Positions 15,976 to 24,584 of a DNA stretch of 64,000 nt are shown here, piece after piece. The DNA comes from Rossellomorea arthrocnemi (GTDB lineage Bacteria; Bacillota; Bacilli; Bacillales; Bacillaceae_B). The first letter of the stretch is position 1, and every line of letters begins with the position of its first letter. Where the stretch lies: positions 1 through 64,000 of the forward strand of contig NZ_CAJGBF010000007.1 in NCBI RefSeq assembly GCF_904424705.1. Reading direction: 5' to 3'. The notes under the pieces are model-generated. The model searched no databases and had not been told where the DNA came from. It saw only the letters and a program-made list of their open reading frames with translations. Position numbers and translations under genes: made by a program.

Positions 15976-18246
15976 ATGAAGAAAAGCATGAAGGTATCCA
16001 TCAGGGAACTGGTAGAGTTCGTATATAAGGAAGGAAGCATTGACCTGAAATTTCAGGCACGTTCCTCCATGATAATTGGTACAAGACTCCATCAGAAGCT
16101 CCAGAAAGAATATAAAGAAGGAGACGAGAAGGAAGTCTTTCTGAAAGGGGAGAAAGTAGCTGGGGATGTCATCTATCAACTGGAGGGCCGCTGTGATGGC
16201 ATTCACTATGACGACGGAAAAGTGACCGTGGAGGAAATCAAGTCTACGGCAAGAAGTCTGGACTTGATTGAAAAAGGGAGTCCCGTCCACCGTGCTCAAG
16301 GTGAATGCTATGCATACTTATTGGCAAAAGAAAAGCAACTTTCCCGGGTTGGAGTTCAATTAACATACATAGAGGTTGAATCAGAGAAAACGAAGTCATT
16401 CAACTATACTTATTCCTTAGAAGAGCTTGAACAGATCGTGAACGAAATCCTGGTCGCTTATTCACCGTTTGCCAATGTGCTTTTGACAAATGTAGAAAAC
16501 AAAATGAAAAGTATTAACGATCTGGAGTTTCCTTTTCCTTCCTATCGAAAAGGGCAGAGAAAACTCGCAGGGGCGGTATACAAAACCGTATCCGAAACCA
16601 AATCACTTTATGCCAATGCCCCAACGGGAACTGGTAAAACTATCTCCACTCTATTTCCAGCCATAAAAGCAATAAGAGAAGGGGATGCCAAATGGTTTTA
16701 CGTGACGGCAAAAACGATCACCCGTACTGTGGCTGAAGAGGCTATGTTGCTGTTGGAACAGGAGGGGTTATCCCACAGGACCGTTACCATAACGGCGAGA
16801 GATAAAATCTGCTTTAAAGAGGAAGCCATATGTCAAAAAGAGTATTGTGAATTTGCAAACGGTTATTATGACCGCATTAATGGAGCATTGATCGATATTT
16901 TGACAAACGAAACCATCATCACTCGTCCCATCATCGAAACATACGCCGGAAATCACAAAGTTTGTCCTTTTGAGTTCTCAATCGACCTTTCCTACCTGGT
17001 GGACGGTGTGATCTGTGATTATAATTACATTTTTGATCCGAAGGTTTCCCTGAAAAGAATGAGCGATGTAAGTAAGAAAAAGACGACTCTACTCATTGAT
17101 GAAGCCCATAATCTTGTAGACAGGGGAAGAGAAATGTTTTCAGCTTCTATAGAAAAGTCAGCATTCTTACAAATCAAAAAGCTATATCCTGAGCATGAAG
17201 CATTGAAGCAGGGGGTTGCTGCGGTTAATAAGCAATTCCTGCGGATTAAAAAAGAAGATGGTGCCCATGGCCGTGGTGAATTGGACGAACAATTCGTTGA
17301 ATCGATTGTCAGTTTCATTGAAATAGCTGAAAAATGTTTGGGGGAAGAAGGCGGTGAGTGGTCAGAGGAATTCATGCAGTTGTATTTTGATGCCATCAGT
17401 TTTGTGAGAATATCGAATCTCTTTTCTGAGGAACATCGCTTTGTCATTCTTCGAAGCTCCAATGAATTAGAAGTGAAGCTTTATTGTATTGATCCATCGA
17501 AGCTTATTAAACAGGTCACACACCCGTATCAATCATCGGTATTTTTCTCTGCTACGCTGCATCCGTTTTCATACTATTATCAACAGCTTGGCGGGAGTGA
17601 AGAAGATTATCGATTCCTGATCCCTTCACCATTCAAGTATAACCAGTGGCAGATTGGCATCCACCCGATTTCGACCCGGATGAAGGATAGGGAACGGACC
17701 CTGCCCTTCATTACGAGTTCCATAGAAGAAACGTTCAATGGATACAAAGGCAATTATCTGGTCTTTTTTTCATCCTATGCTTATATGCAGGAAGCGTATG
17801 AAAGCTTGAATAAAGAGTCATTGCATGCGGTTATCATTATCCAGGCACCCAATATGAATGAGGGAGAGAGGGAAGAATTTCTCCAGCAGTTTCAAAGTGA
17901 TAGAGGGCGACCTGTTATCGGTCTGGCAGTCCTGGGAGGGATATTCTCAGAGGGGATAGACCTGAAAGGAGAACGGTTAAAGGGTGTGATCGTGGTAGGG
18001 GTAGGGCTGCCCCAGCCTTCTGTGGAACGGGAAATCATCAAGGATTATTTTAATGCCATGGGGATGAACGGGTATGACTATGCATATGTATATCCCGGAC
18101 TGAATAAAGTTTTCCAATCAGGGGGAAGACTCATTCGTTCGGAAGAAGACACGGGAGTACTGAAGTTGATCGATGATCGATACTTAACTTCTAAATACCG
18201 TTCCTTATTGCTTGAAGAATGGAAAGATTATCGTGTGATAACGTAA
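15976..18246 (+). CDS. PD-(D/E)XK nuclease fused to XPD/DinG-type iron-sulfur helicase
   Basis: 756 residues. The N-terminal 165 carry RecB/Cas4-like nuclease motifs: His39, GRCD with Asp74, E87-I-K89, and QGECY (108-112). The helicase follows: Walker A NAPTGTGKT (214-222), four Cys (279, 286, 291, 330) placed as in the XPD/DinG iron-sulfur domain, DEAH (375-378), SATLHP (about 525-530) and a motif VI QSGGRLIRSEEDTG near 715-728. It should be a 5'-3' DNA helicase acting in repair or replication-fork restart, coupled to a nuclease. ATG follows GGAGGTG. Monocistronic. Confidence 0.85.
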   Translation: MKKSMKVSIRELVEFVYKEGSIDLKFQARSSMIIGTRLHQKLQKEYKEGDEKEVFLKGEKVAGDVIYQLEGRCDGIHYDDGKVTVEEIKSTARSLDLIEKGSPVHRAQGECYAYLLAKEKQLSRVGVQLTYIEVESEKTKSFNYTYSLEELEQIVNEILVAYSPFANVLLTNVENKMKSINDLEFPFPSYRKGQRKLAGAVYKTVSETKSLYANAPTGTGKTISTLFPAIKAIREGDAKWFYVTAKTITRTVAEEAMLLLEQEGLSHRTVTITARDKICFKEEAICQKEYCEFANGYYDRINGALIDILTNETIITRPIIETYAGNHKVCPFEFSIDLSYLVDGVICDYNYIFDPKVSLKRMSDVSKKKTTLLIDEAHNLVDRGREMFSASIEKSAFLQIKKLYPEHEALKQGVAAVNKQFLRIKKEDGAHGRGELDEQFVESIVSFIEIAEKCLGEEGGEWSEEFMQLYFDAISFVRISNLFSEEHRFVILRSSNELEVKLYCIDPSKLIKQVTHPYQSSVFFSATLHPFSYYYQQLGGSEEDYRFLIPSPFKYNQWQIGIHPISTRMKDRERTLPFITSSIEETFNGYKGNYLVFFSSYAYMQEAYESLNKESLHAVIIIQAPNMNEGEREEFLQQFQSDRGRPVIGLAVLGGIFSEGIDLKGERLKGVIVVGVGLPQPSVEREIIKDYFNAMGMNGYDYAYVYPGLNKVFQSGGRLIRSEEDTGVLKLIDDRYLTSKYRSLLLEEWKDYRVIT

Positions 18247-18273
18247 AAAAGACCGCTGAAATAGCGGTCTTTT
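18246..18273. terminator. Bidirectional terminator
   Basis: AAAAGACCGCT and AGCGGTCTTTT pair over GAAAT. Shared by the helicase gene and the convergent ferritin-like gene. Confidence 0.85.
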
Positions 18274-18277
18274 GTCA

Positions 18278-18715
18278 TTAGTTAAAAGAAGGATCCTTTA
18301 ACAGGCGGTCGAACTCTTCAAGGTGATGAGTTTCATCAGCGATCATATCATCAAGCTTAATGCCAAGCTCTACGAGACCTAATTCCTCAGCCTGTTCTTT
18401 GCGTTTCTTATATCGTTCGATTGTATCTGCTTCGGCTTTACGGCCTTCTTCCAGCATTTCCTTCACATCATCCGTTTGTTTAACCGATGCAGGCGTCGTT
18501 GTCGGCTGCCCGCCTAATGTTTTAATCTTTTCAGCCAGGTATAATGCGTGTCCCTGTTCATCAGGAATTTCCTCTTCAAAGAAGGGTTTTAATACTTGAC
18601 GATACAAGCCGCTCACAACAGCAGCATAATTTGTGTAAAGAATGACTGCAGCATATTCATTCGCTAAATCTTCATTTAATCCATCAATTAACTCATTTAA
18701 CTTTGCTTCATCCAT
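18278..18715 (-). CDS. Ferritin-like di-iron protein
   Basis: 145 residues, four-helix ferritin-like fold. Candidate metal ligands are Glu20 in ANEYAAV, the E..H in EIPDEQGHALYLA (about 48-60), and a second-half ADETHHLEEFD (about 126-136). It resembles bacterioferritin/rubrerythrin-like proteins with probable roles in iron storage or oxidant defence. No C-terminal rubredoxin domain. GGGTGG ribosome binding site before ATG 18715. Confidence 0.75.
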   Translation of the reverse strand: MDEAKLNELIDGLNEDLANEYAAVILYTNYAAVVSGLYRQVLKPFFEEEIPDEQGHALYLAEKIKTLGGQPTTTPASVKQTDDVKEMLEEGRKAEADTIERYKKRKEQAEELGLVELGIKLDDMIADETHHLEEFDRLLKDPSFN

Positions 18716-18861
18716 GTGAATACCACCCTTTTTTTATTGTTATACAGACTATTTACCCGGTATAGGGAAGAAATAAACATACGAAGGGAATTGAATGCCC
18801 TTCAAATATTTTGCCTGTAAATGGGGATTCTAATTCTATAAAAGTCAGAGGAGGGATGAGA

Positions 18862-19017
18862 ATGTCAAAACAGGGAAAGCAAAGTATGGACCAAACATCA
18901 GAACAATTAGCGAAACAAAAAGCTAAGAATGATGTGGAATTTGCATCTGATACCCAGACTGGAAATACTAAAGGGCAAAGTCAGAAAAAAAGTGGCAGAC
19001 AAGTAAATAAAAAATAA
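18862..19017 (+). CDS. Gamma-type small acid-soluble spore protein
   Basis: 51 residues from ATG 18862 (AGAGGAGGG just upstream). The Q/K/S/T-rich composition and the NDVEFASDTQ germination-protease site identify a gamma-type SASP, an amino-acid store in the spore core. It has only one such repeat, whereas SspE-type proteins usually have two and about 80 residues, so this is a short form. Confidence 0.8.
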   Translation: MSKQGKQSMDQTSEQLAKQKAKNDVEFASDTQTGNTKGQSQKKSGRQVNKK

Positions 19018-19078
19018 ATGACGAATATCTTTTTCACCGAAAGAAAAACCTATATGTAGAACCAGGAGGTGTAAAGGC

Positions 19079-19318
19079 ATGAGAATTGGTGTTGAACAAT
19101 CCTTACAAAACGTTGTACAAGCCTTACGTGAAAAAGGGCATGAAGTAGTAGAATTGAAGCAGGAATCAGATGCAAACGGCTGTGACTGCTGTGTCATGAC
19201 AGGAATGGATACGAACGTAATGGGTATTCAAAATGTAGCAACTCAAGGCCCTGTCATCGAAGCAAGCGGACTGAGTGCCGATCAAATCTGCCAAGAAGTC
19301 GAAAGCAGACTACAATAG
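19079..19318 (+). CDS. ykuS: UPF0180 protein YkuS
   Basis: 79 residues with the family signature [17 protein letters not shown] (about 38-54), including paired cysteines. Length and sequence match B. subtilis YkuS (81 aa). The function is unknown. Ribosome binding site AGGAGGTG; a terminator follows at once. Confidence 0.85.
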   Translation: MRIGVEQSLQNVVQALREKGHEVVELKQESDANGCDCCVMTGMDTNVMGIQNVATQGPVIEASGLSADQICQEVESRLQ

Positions 19319-19333
19319 TTGAAATGTTACAAC

Positions 19334-19369
19334 ACAAAAAGAACAGTCATTGATGGCTGTTCTTTTTTG
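19334..19369 (+). terminator. Terminator after ykuS
   Basis: AAAGAACAGTCAT pairs with ATGGCTGTTCTTT, followed by six Ts. Confidence 0.85.
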
Positions 19370-19452
19370 TATCAAAATAATAAGAGGATTGAGTGCACGA
19401 TTTTTGGCTCATTTTATTGAAAACGTACCTTCGGCAAAGCTGAAAGTTCTCC

Positions 19453-19509
19453 TAGACGAAAGGAATCCCCGCACAAATGTATCTGTGCCGGGGATTCTTT
19501 TCGTTTAGG
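19453..19509 (-). terminator. Terminator downstream of ispA
   Basis: A long, nearly continuous stem runs from CCTAGACGAAAGGAATCCCC to its complement ending in GGGGATTCTTTTCGTTTAGG. It lies directly downstream of ispA on the minus strand and could act in both directions. Confidence 0.75.
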
Positions 19510-19552
19510 CGGAAATGAGTTGATAATCAACTAGTTACATACTCCATATCCA

Positions 19553-20515
19553 TCACCCAATCTGTGCAAGGGGCTGGTTTCTCAAGTGCTCGCGCAGAAG
19601 ATCCGGAGCGGTTAAAAATATCAGTCCATTCCCTTCCAATGTTTTCGGAAAGCCAAGAGGCACCGTTCGCTTAATGAGTTGGGCATATACTTCACATTCA
19701 GAAAGCTTACGGTCAAAGGAGGCCTGTTCGAATTCTTTGATCAGGGCCAATGCTCCCGAGATGTGGGGGGCTGACATGGAGGTTCCGCTAAGCTTGGCAT
19801 ATTTATCACCAGGGATGGTCGATAAGATTTGTTCACCAGGGGCCACTAAATCAACTTCATTGTTGGAATTAGTAAAGTAGGAAGACTTTCTTTGAAGATC
19901 GATGGCTCCTACTGAAATGACTTCATTGTAGCATGCAGGGTATGAAAACTCATCTGTGCTGCTATTGGAGTCACCCTCATTCCCAGCAGCGCAGACCACT
20001 AGAATATTGGCATCCACCGCTTTTTGAATCGCTTTATGCAGAGGCTCATAATCTGTTGGGCCTCCCAGGGACATGGAAATGATGTCCACCTTTTGCTCAA
20101 TCGCATACAAAATACCGTTTACGATCCATTCGTACTTACCGCTTCCACGGCTGCCGGCAAGAACTTTAATAATCATCAAATCAGCTTGTGGAGCCACTCC
20201 AATGACACCATCACCATTTTCGCTTGCAGCAATCGTTCCTGCCACATGAGTGCCGTGTCCACTGTAATCCGTCACATTATCTTCTGCACCGTCATCATCG
20301 TCGGTGAAATTCCGGGAGCCCTTCACCTTCCCGGTAAGGTCCGGGTGATTCATATCGCATCCTGTATCAAGGATGGCGATGGTTACACCTTTTCCTTTAT
20401 ACCCATTCTTCCACATGCTAGGAGCTTGGATTAAATCAACGCCTTTAGGAATTTCATTTGCATCAACAATCATTTCATCCATGAAGTATGGAATTAACCT
20501 AATTTCACCTTGCAT
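19553..20515 (-). CDS. ispA: Intracellular serine protease (subtilisin family)
   Basis: 320 residues, no signal peptide; the start MQGEIRLIPY is the conserved IspA N-terminus. Catalytic triad: Asp50 (AILDTGCD), His87 (SGHGTHVAG) and Ser246 (GTSMSAPH). The short N-terminal extension with LIPY acts as an inhibitory propeptide in this family, and the enzyme degrades cytoplasmic proteins in stationary phase. Start ATG 20515 is fixed by GGAGGG 6 nt upstream; the reading frame stays open another 240 nt but has no signal there. A CodY-like box lies 46-60 nt upstream, in line with CodY control of ispA in B. subtilis. Confidence 0.93.
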   Translation of the reverse strand: MQGEIRLIPYFMDEMIVDANEIPKGVDLIQAPSMWKNGYKGKGVTIAILDTGCDMNHPDLTGKVKGSRNFTDDDDGAEDNVTDYSGHGTHVAGTIAASENGDGVIGVAPQADLMIIKVLAGSRGSGKYEWIVNGILYAIEQKVDIISMSLGGPTDYEPLHKAIQKAVDANILVVCAAGNEGDSNSSTDEFSYPACYNEVISVGAIDLQRKSSYFTNSNNEVDLVAPGEQILSTIPGDKYAKLSGTSMSAPHISGALALIKEFEQASFDRKLSECEVYAQLIKRTVPLGFPKTLEGNGLIFLTAPDLLREHLRNQPLAQIG

Positions 20516-20560
20516 ATAAATCCCTCCTAAAATAGTGCTGCGTATTAGAATAGAAATCAG

Positions 20561-20575
20561 AAGTTTCTGAAAATA
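20561..20575 (-). promoter_or_regulatory. CodY-like box upstream of ispA
   Basis: AAGTTTCTGAAAATA matches the CodY consensus AATTTTCWGAAAATT at 13 of 15 positions. B. subtilis ispA is a known CodY target. Confidence 0.6.
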
Positions 20576-20752
20576 TAACATTTTTTGGACAGAATGAAAA
20601 GGGAGAATAGTAATAGGAAAATAAAACCAATCATATTTCCGTCTTGCACTGCATAGAGGAAGCAAGGGGTGAGGTGGTGTAATCCAACTATACGTGAGGC
20701 CCTCGGGGAGACCGGGCAATGTTTCAATCGTTGGGGATGAAAAAAATATAAA

Positions 20753-20818
20753 CAAACGTTTGACTAATGGTTCGAACCCTTGATATATAAAGGGTTCTAG
20801 GGTTTAAACAAACGTTTG
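20753..20818. promoter_or_regulatory. Two identical palindromic operators upstream of the sod-like gene
   Basis: AAACAAACGTTTG occurs twice, with the CAAACGTTTG palindromes at 20753-20762 and 20809-20818 (56-bp period). Between them AACCCTT and AAGGGTT can form a hairpin. The style resembles TetR-family operators. No TetR gene is in the window, so the regulator is unknown. Confidence 0.6.
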
Positions 20819-20898
20819 GTTAATAATGATGTTAAAGGTTTTCCATCATGTCATCACCGGTTCCAACATAAAATAGGGTGAAGGAAGGAGGATCAGGG

Positions 20899-21420
20899 AT
20901 GAATTATTATCAATACGGCTATCCTGCTTATTCCTATTACCGAAATACTCCTAATATGGCCTACGCTCACATTCAGGGAGGGCCACTCGCTCCAAGACTG
21001 CAGGGATATGTTTTTTTTCGGGAAGTGCAAAATGGTGTGGAAGTATTTGCCGAAGTGACAGGTTTACCATCCTATAAAGAAGGAAAGGGTGACGAGAAGC
21101 CGATCGGTCCACATGGATTTCATCTCCATGAGAAAGGGGTTTGTGAGATAGGGGATCCAAAGGAACCTTTCACATCTGCAGGAGGGCATTGGAATCCGAC
21201 CCATCAGCCACATGGTAATCATGCGGGAGATTTCCCCGTTTTATTTTCGAATGACGGCTATGCTAAAATGTCCTTCTTTACAAATAAATTTAAAGTGAAA
21301 GATGTGATAGGGAAAGGGGTCATTATCCATCAAAACCCAGACGACTTCAGATCACAGCCCTCAGGAGATGCAGGAAAAAGATTGGCGTGTGGAGTGATCA
21401 TGGGGTATGGAGCATCATAA
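20899..21420 (+). CDS. Cu/Zn superoxide dismutase-like protein with Tyr-rich N-terminus
   Basis: 173 residues. All Cu/Zn ligands are identifiable: His75 and His77 (GFHLH), His97, His105, His108, Asp111, His144, plus the Cys82-Cys164 disulfide pair and an Arg in the KRLACGV region. The zinc loop is about six residues shorter than usual (His105-x2-His108). There is no signal peptide or lipobox. Instead the first 24 residues are Tyr-rich (YYQYGYPAYSYY), which might suit cross-linking into a spore coat; that is speculation. Start ATG 20899 follows AAGGAGGATC. Paired operators lie upstream. Confidence 0.85.
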   Translation: MNYYQYGYPAYSYYRNTPNMAYAHIQGGPLAPRLQGYVFFREVQNGVEVFAEVTGLPSYKEGKGDEKPIGPHGFHLHEKGVCEIGDPKEPFTSAGGHWNPTHQPHGNHAGDFPVLFSNDGYAKMSFFTNKFKVKDVIGKGVIIHQNPDDFRSQPSGDAGKRLACGVIMGYGAS

Positions 21421-21421
21421 A

Positions 21422-21459
21422 GAAAAGGGTTGACCGTTTCAGGGGTCAACCCTTTTGTT
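21422..21459. terminator. Terminator between convergent genes
   Basis: AAAAGGGTTGACC pairs perfectly with GGTCAACCCTTTT over an 8-nt loop. Confidence 0.85.
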
Positions 21460-21473
21460 TGGAGCTCAAGGGA

Positions 21474-22817
21474 TTAAAATACTCCCAATACATCAAGCAT
21501 TACGAATAGTATTAACACCGGTGCCACAAACCGGATCAGGAAGAACCAGGTTTCAAATAATCCACGTTTTAATCCACTTCCCAATTTCAACTCTTCATAT
21601 AGAGCAGTCTTTTTCATTTTGATAGGTACAAACAAAGCGATAAGCAATGATCCGATGGGAAGCAGTACATTACTTACTGCAAAATCAGCTAAATCAAAAA
21701 TGGTTTTACCAAACAATGTGATATCACCAAGAACCCCGAAAGATAAGGCAGATGGAATACCGCAAACGAAGATGGCAAGACCGATGATCCACGACCATTT
21801 CGTGCGCTTTTCAGGTTGTCCTTTCGAAATAACCGAAACGATGATTTCAAGCATCGAAAAGGCGGACGTCAACGCTGCGAACAAGAAGAGCACAAGAAAT
21901 GCGATGAAGAAGAGCATCCCGAAAGGAAGCTGACTGAACACAGTGGGTAGTACATTAAATAGAAGCACAGGACCCGCACCAGGCTCTAAATCAAAGGCAA
22001 AGACTGCAGGGAAAATGGCAAGTCCGGCTAATAATACGATGAAAATATTCATCGCCACAATAGAGATTGCCGAACGGGGCAGACTTTGAGTTTTCGGAAG
22101 GTAGGAACTGTACGTCACCATTACCGATACCCCGACACTTAACGTAAAGAACGATTGTCCCATCGCTTCTAAAATTGTCTGTGACGTTACTTTAGAAAAA
22201 TCCGGTTGAAGTAAGAATGTAACCCCTTCACTTGCACCATCAAGGGTCACAGCGCGGATCACTAACAGAATAAATAGAATAAATAATGCCGGCATCATGA
22301 TTTTACTGGCAAGTTCAATCCCCTTTTCGATCCCCTTGGCCACAACAATGATAGTCATCAAGATAAAGAGAAGTTGAACGAATACACTGATCACGGGATT
22401 TGAAATCGTTGCTCCGAATACTTCGGCATACTGATCCGAAGAAAGGCCGTTTAATTGCCCTGTAACGGCTTTGAATAAATAAACAACAATCCATCCCCCG
22501 ATTACACTGTAGAAGGAAAGCAGGATGAAGGAAGTAATCATCCCAAGAATCCCGACCCAGTGCCATCTTGAACCAGGAGCAATCTTTCTGTAGGAATCTA
22601 CAGCATTACTTCCGGCTGTTCGCCCAATTGAGAATTCTGCCAATAGTAATGGAAGACCGAGTAGTAAAGTAAATAGGATAAAGATCAGGAAGAATGCTCC
22701 GCCTCCATTTTCACCGGCAATATAAGGGAATTTCCAGATGGCCCCCAAACCGATGGCAGACCCGGCTGCCGCTAAGATGAAACCGAGTTTCGATGACCAT
22801 TGTTCGCGCTGACTCAT
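21474..22817 (-). CDS. Sodium-dependent amino acid transporter, NSS/SNF family
   Basis: 447 residues, about eleven membrane helices. The N-terminal [24 protein letters not shown] contains the unwound TM1 sodium/substrate site of LeuT-type transporters ([14 protein letters not shown]). Close to YhdH/YocR of B. subtilis and to MhsT, which imports hydrophobic and aromatic amino acids. Start at ATG 22817, 7 nt after AAAGGAGC; an ATG at 22823 sits too close. A T-box leader with a probable Phe specifier precedes it, which suggests that it imports phenylalanine or related amino acids when tRNA-Phe is uncharged. Confidence 0.85.
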   Translation of the reverse strand: MSQREQWSSKLGFILAAAGSAIGLGAIWKFPYIAGENGGGAFFLIFILFTLLLGLPLLLAEFSIGRTAGSNAVDSYRKIAPGSRWHWVGILGMITSFILLSFYSVIGGWIVVYLFKAVTGQLNGLSSDQYAEVFGATISNPVISVFVQLLFILMTIIVVAKGIEKGIELASKIMMPALFILFILLVIRAVTLDGASEGVTFLLQPDFSKVTSQTILEAMGQSFFTLSVGVSVMVTYSSYLPKTQSLPRSAISIVAMNIFIVLLAGLAIFPAVFAFDLEPGAGPVLLFNVLPTVFSQLPFGMLFFIAFLVLFLFAALTSAFSMLEIIVSVISKGQPEKRTKWSWIIGLAIFVCGIPSALSFGVLGDITLFGKTIFDLADFAVSNVLLPIGSLLIALFVPIKMKKTALYEELKLGSGLKRGLFETWFFLIRFVAPVLILFVMLDVLGVF

Positions 22818-22869
22818 TCTCATGCTCCTTTCTGTTTTTATTGACGTGTAAAGGGGTTATTTTAACCAA

Positions 22870-23125
22870 ATAAAAAAATCGCCCCTACATATCGTAGGGA
22901 CGATTTGGATATCGCGGTACCACCCTAGTTATGAGAAAAAAATTCTCATCACTCTTCACACATAACGGCCTTAACCGTCTTTTGATCTCGTCAAAAGAAG
23001 CTCCGGAATCGAAATTCACGCATCATCTTTGTACCGGTTCACACCAACCACCGGCTCTCTTTAACAGGGAAATGCTCGCTACTTGTTTCCTTCAAAGCTT
23101 ATTCAATATTAGGTTATACAATTTT
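22870..23125 (-). promoter_or_regulatory. T-box riboswitch controlling the NSS transporter
   Basis: On the minus strand: the Stem I distal block GAGAGCCGGTGGTTGG, the T-box AGGGTGGTACCGCG (22926-22913) and a terminator AAATCGTCCCTA/TAGGGGCGATTT followed by seven Ts (22906-22871). By analogy with glyQS, where the codon sits after GAA-N, the specifier is TTC (Phe) in GAATTTCG. The stretch is long enough for a full Stem I-III leader. A promoter -35 TTGACA lies upstream at 23151-23146 with a weak -10. Confidence 0.88.
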
Positions 23126-23364
23126 TATCATGAATCAAAACAACTTGTCAATCTATTTCGCGAAAAATAGTGAGAATTGTCTGGAATTGGAGGTTTTTTT
23201 ATTTGTTGATGGAGGCGTCTGGTTCAATATCATGAAAATGTACCTGGAACAAAAAGCTGAACGTTAATCAAGGGCACTTGGTTCATCCATCTAGACGGGG
23301 CTCCATTGAGTTCCCTCTCCTTCTCAAGTAAAATGAAAGAAAATGAGATGAAAAGGTGTTTTAC

Positions 23365-24480
23365 ATGAAATCATATATTATCGTTGGTGCCGGCATTCTG
23401 GGTGCTTCTACGGCATACCATCTTGCTAAGGCAGGGGCCGGGGTCACAATCGTAGACCGCCGGGATCCCGGACAGGCAACGGATGCAGCAGCGGGAATCG
23501 TCTGTCCGTGGCTGTCACAGCGCAGGAATAAAGTCTGGTATCGCCTGGCAAAAGGTGGGGCAAAGTATTATCCGGATATTATCGGCCAACTGAAAGCAGA
23601 CGGAGAAACGAAAACCGGCTATAAACGCGTAGGAGCGGTCTGTCTTCATACGGATGAGCAGAAACTACTTAAGATGGTGGAAAGAGCAGAGAAACGCAGG
23701 GAGGACGCTCCGGAAATCGGTGAACTCACCATGCTGACTGCAGAAGAAACCCGTCAACGTTTTCCGCTTCTCTCTGACGAGTATCAATCTGTTCACGTAA
23801 GTGGTGCGGCAAGGGTAGATGGAAGAGCGATGCGGGATGCCCTTTTGAAAGGGGCAAAAAAGCATGGGGCATTCATTCGTCAAGGTGAGGCCAGACTATT
23901 AAACGAACACAATCGAATAGTGGGTGTCGCATTAGGGGAAGAAATTTTGAAGGCAGACGGGGTGATTGTGACCGCCGGTGCATGGGCGAAAGAATTGTTT
24001 CAGCCACTTGGAATCAACTTTCTGATCTCTTCTCAAAAGGCGCAAATCCTTCATTTGAACGCTGGGGGAAATGAAACGGATGAGTGGCCGGTCGTCATGC
24101 CGCCGAATGACCAATATCTTCTTGCGTTCTCTGAAGGAAGAGTCGTGGCAGGAGCCACACATGAAAATGATGTCGGCTTTGACCGCCGTATAACAGCGGG
24201 GGGGGTCCATGAAATCCTCCAGAAAGCGATGGAAGTGGCACCGGGAATTGGGGATGGGGAATTAGTGGAGATGAGAGTCGGTTTTCGCCCTTTCACTCCC
24301 GGGTTCCTTCCGGTTTTCGGTGTCATGCCGGGACTGGAGGATGTGTGGGTAGCCAACGGTCTTGGGGCAACGGGATTGACGGTTGGTCCGTACCTTGGAT
24401 CAGAACTTGCCAAAATGGTAATGGGTGAACCTACTGAGCTCGATCCCGCCGATTATGATGTAGCGGGAGCCGTCGAGTAA
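23365..24480 (+). CDS. FAD-dependent oxidoreductase, DAO/DadA family (YurR-like)
   Basis: 371 residues. N-terminal dinucleotide-binding motif IIVGAGILGASTAYHLA (residues 5-21) and an acidic end of strand 2 (VDRRDP). The C-terminal GLGATGLTVGP is the second FAD contact of the D-amino acid oxidase/dehydrogenase family. It probably oxidises an amino acid or N-methylated amine; B. subtilis YurR is the nearest remembered protein. Start ATG 23365 follows AAAAGGTG. Confidence 0.82.
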   Translation: MKSYIIVGAGILGASTAYHLAKAGAGVTIVDRRDPGQATDAAAGIVCPWLSQRRNKVWYRLAKGGAKYYPDIIGQLKADGETKTGYKRVGAVCLHTDEQKLLKMVERAEKRREDAPEIGELTMLTAEETRQRFPLLSDEYQSVHVSGAARVDGRAMRDALLKGAKKHGAFIRQGEARLLNEHNRIVGVALGEEILKADGVIVTAGAWAKELFQPLGINFLISSQKAQILHLNAGGNETDEWPVVMPPNDQYLLAFSEGRVVAGATHENDVGFDRRITAGGVHEILQKAMEVAPGIGDGELVEMRVGFRPFTPGFLPVFGVMPGLEDVWVANGLGATGLTVGPYLGSELAKMVMGEPTELDPADYDVAGAVE

Positions 24481-24584
24481 GGGGGAGAATAAGCACCAGC
24501 TCATTTCCCCCCTATCTTCTAAGGGAAATGACCATTATAATAGAGAAAGCGAATTTTAGTATATAAAGAAAAGGTGTTTACGAC

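Noticed and set aside
15619-16299. Minus-strand ORF of 226 codons across the YczE-like and helicase gene starts
   Set aside because: It runs antisense to the helicase gene and out of frame with the YczE-like gene; composition looks like antisense coding shadow.
20516-20755. N-terminal extension of IspA in the same frame
   Set aside because: No ribosome binding site at the upstream start; the conserved IspA N-terminus begins at 20515, and the extension covers the CodY-like box.
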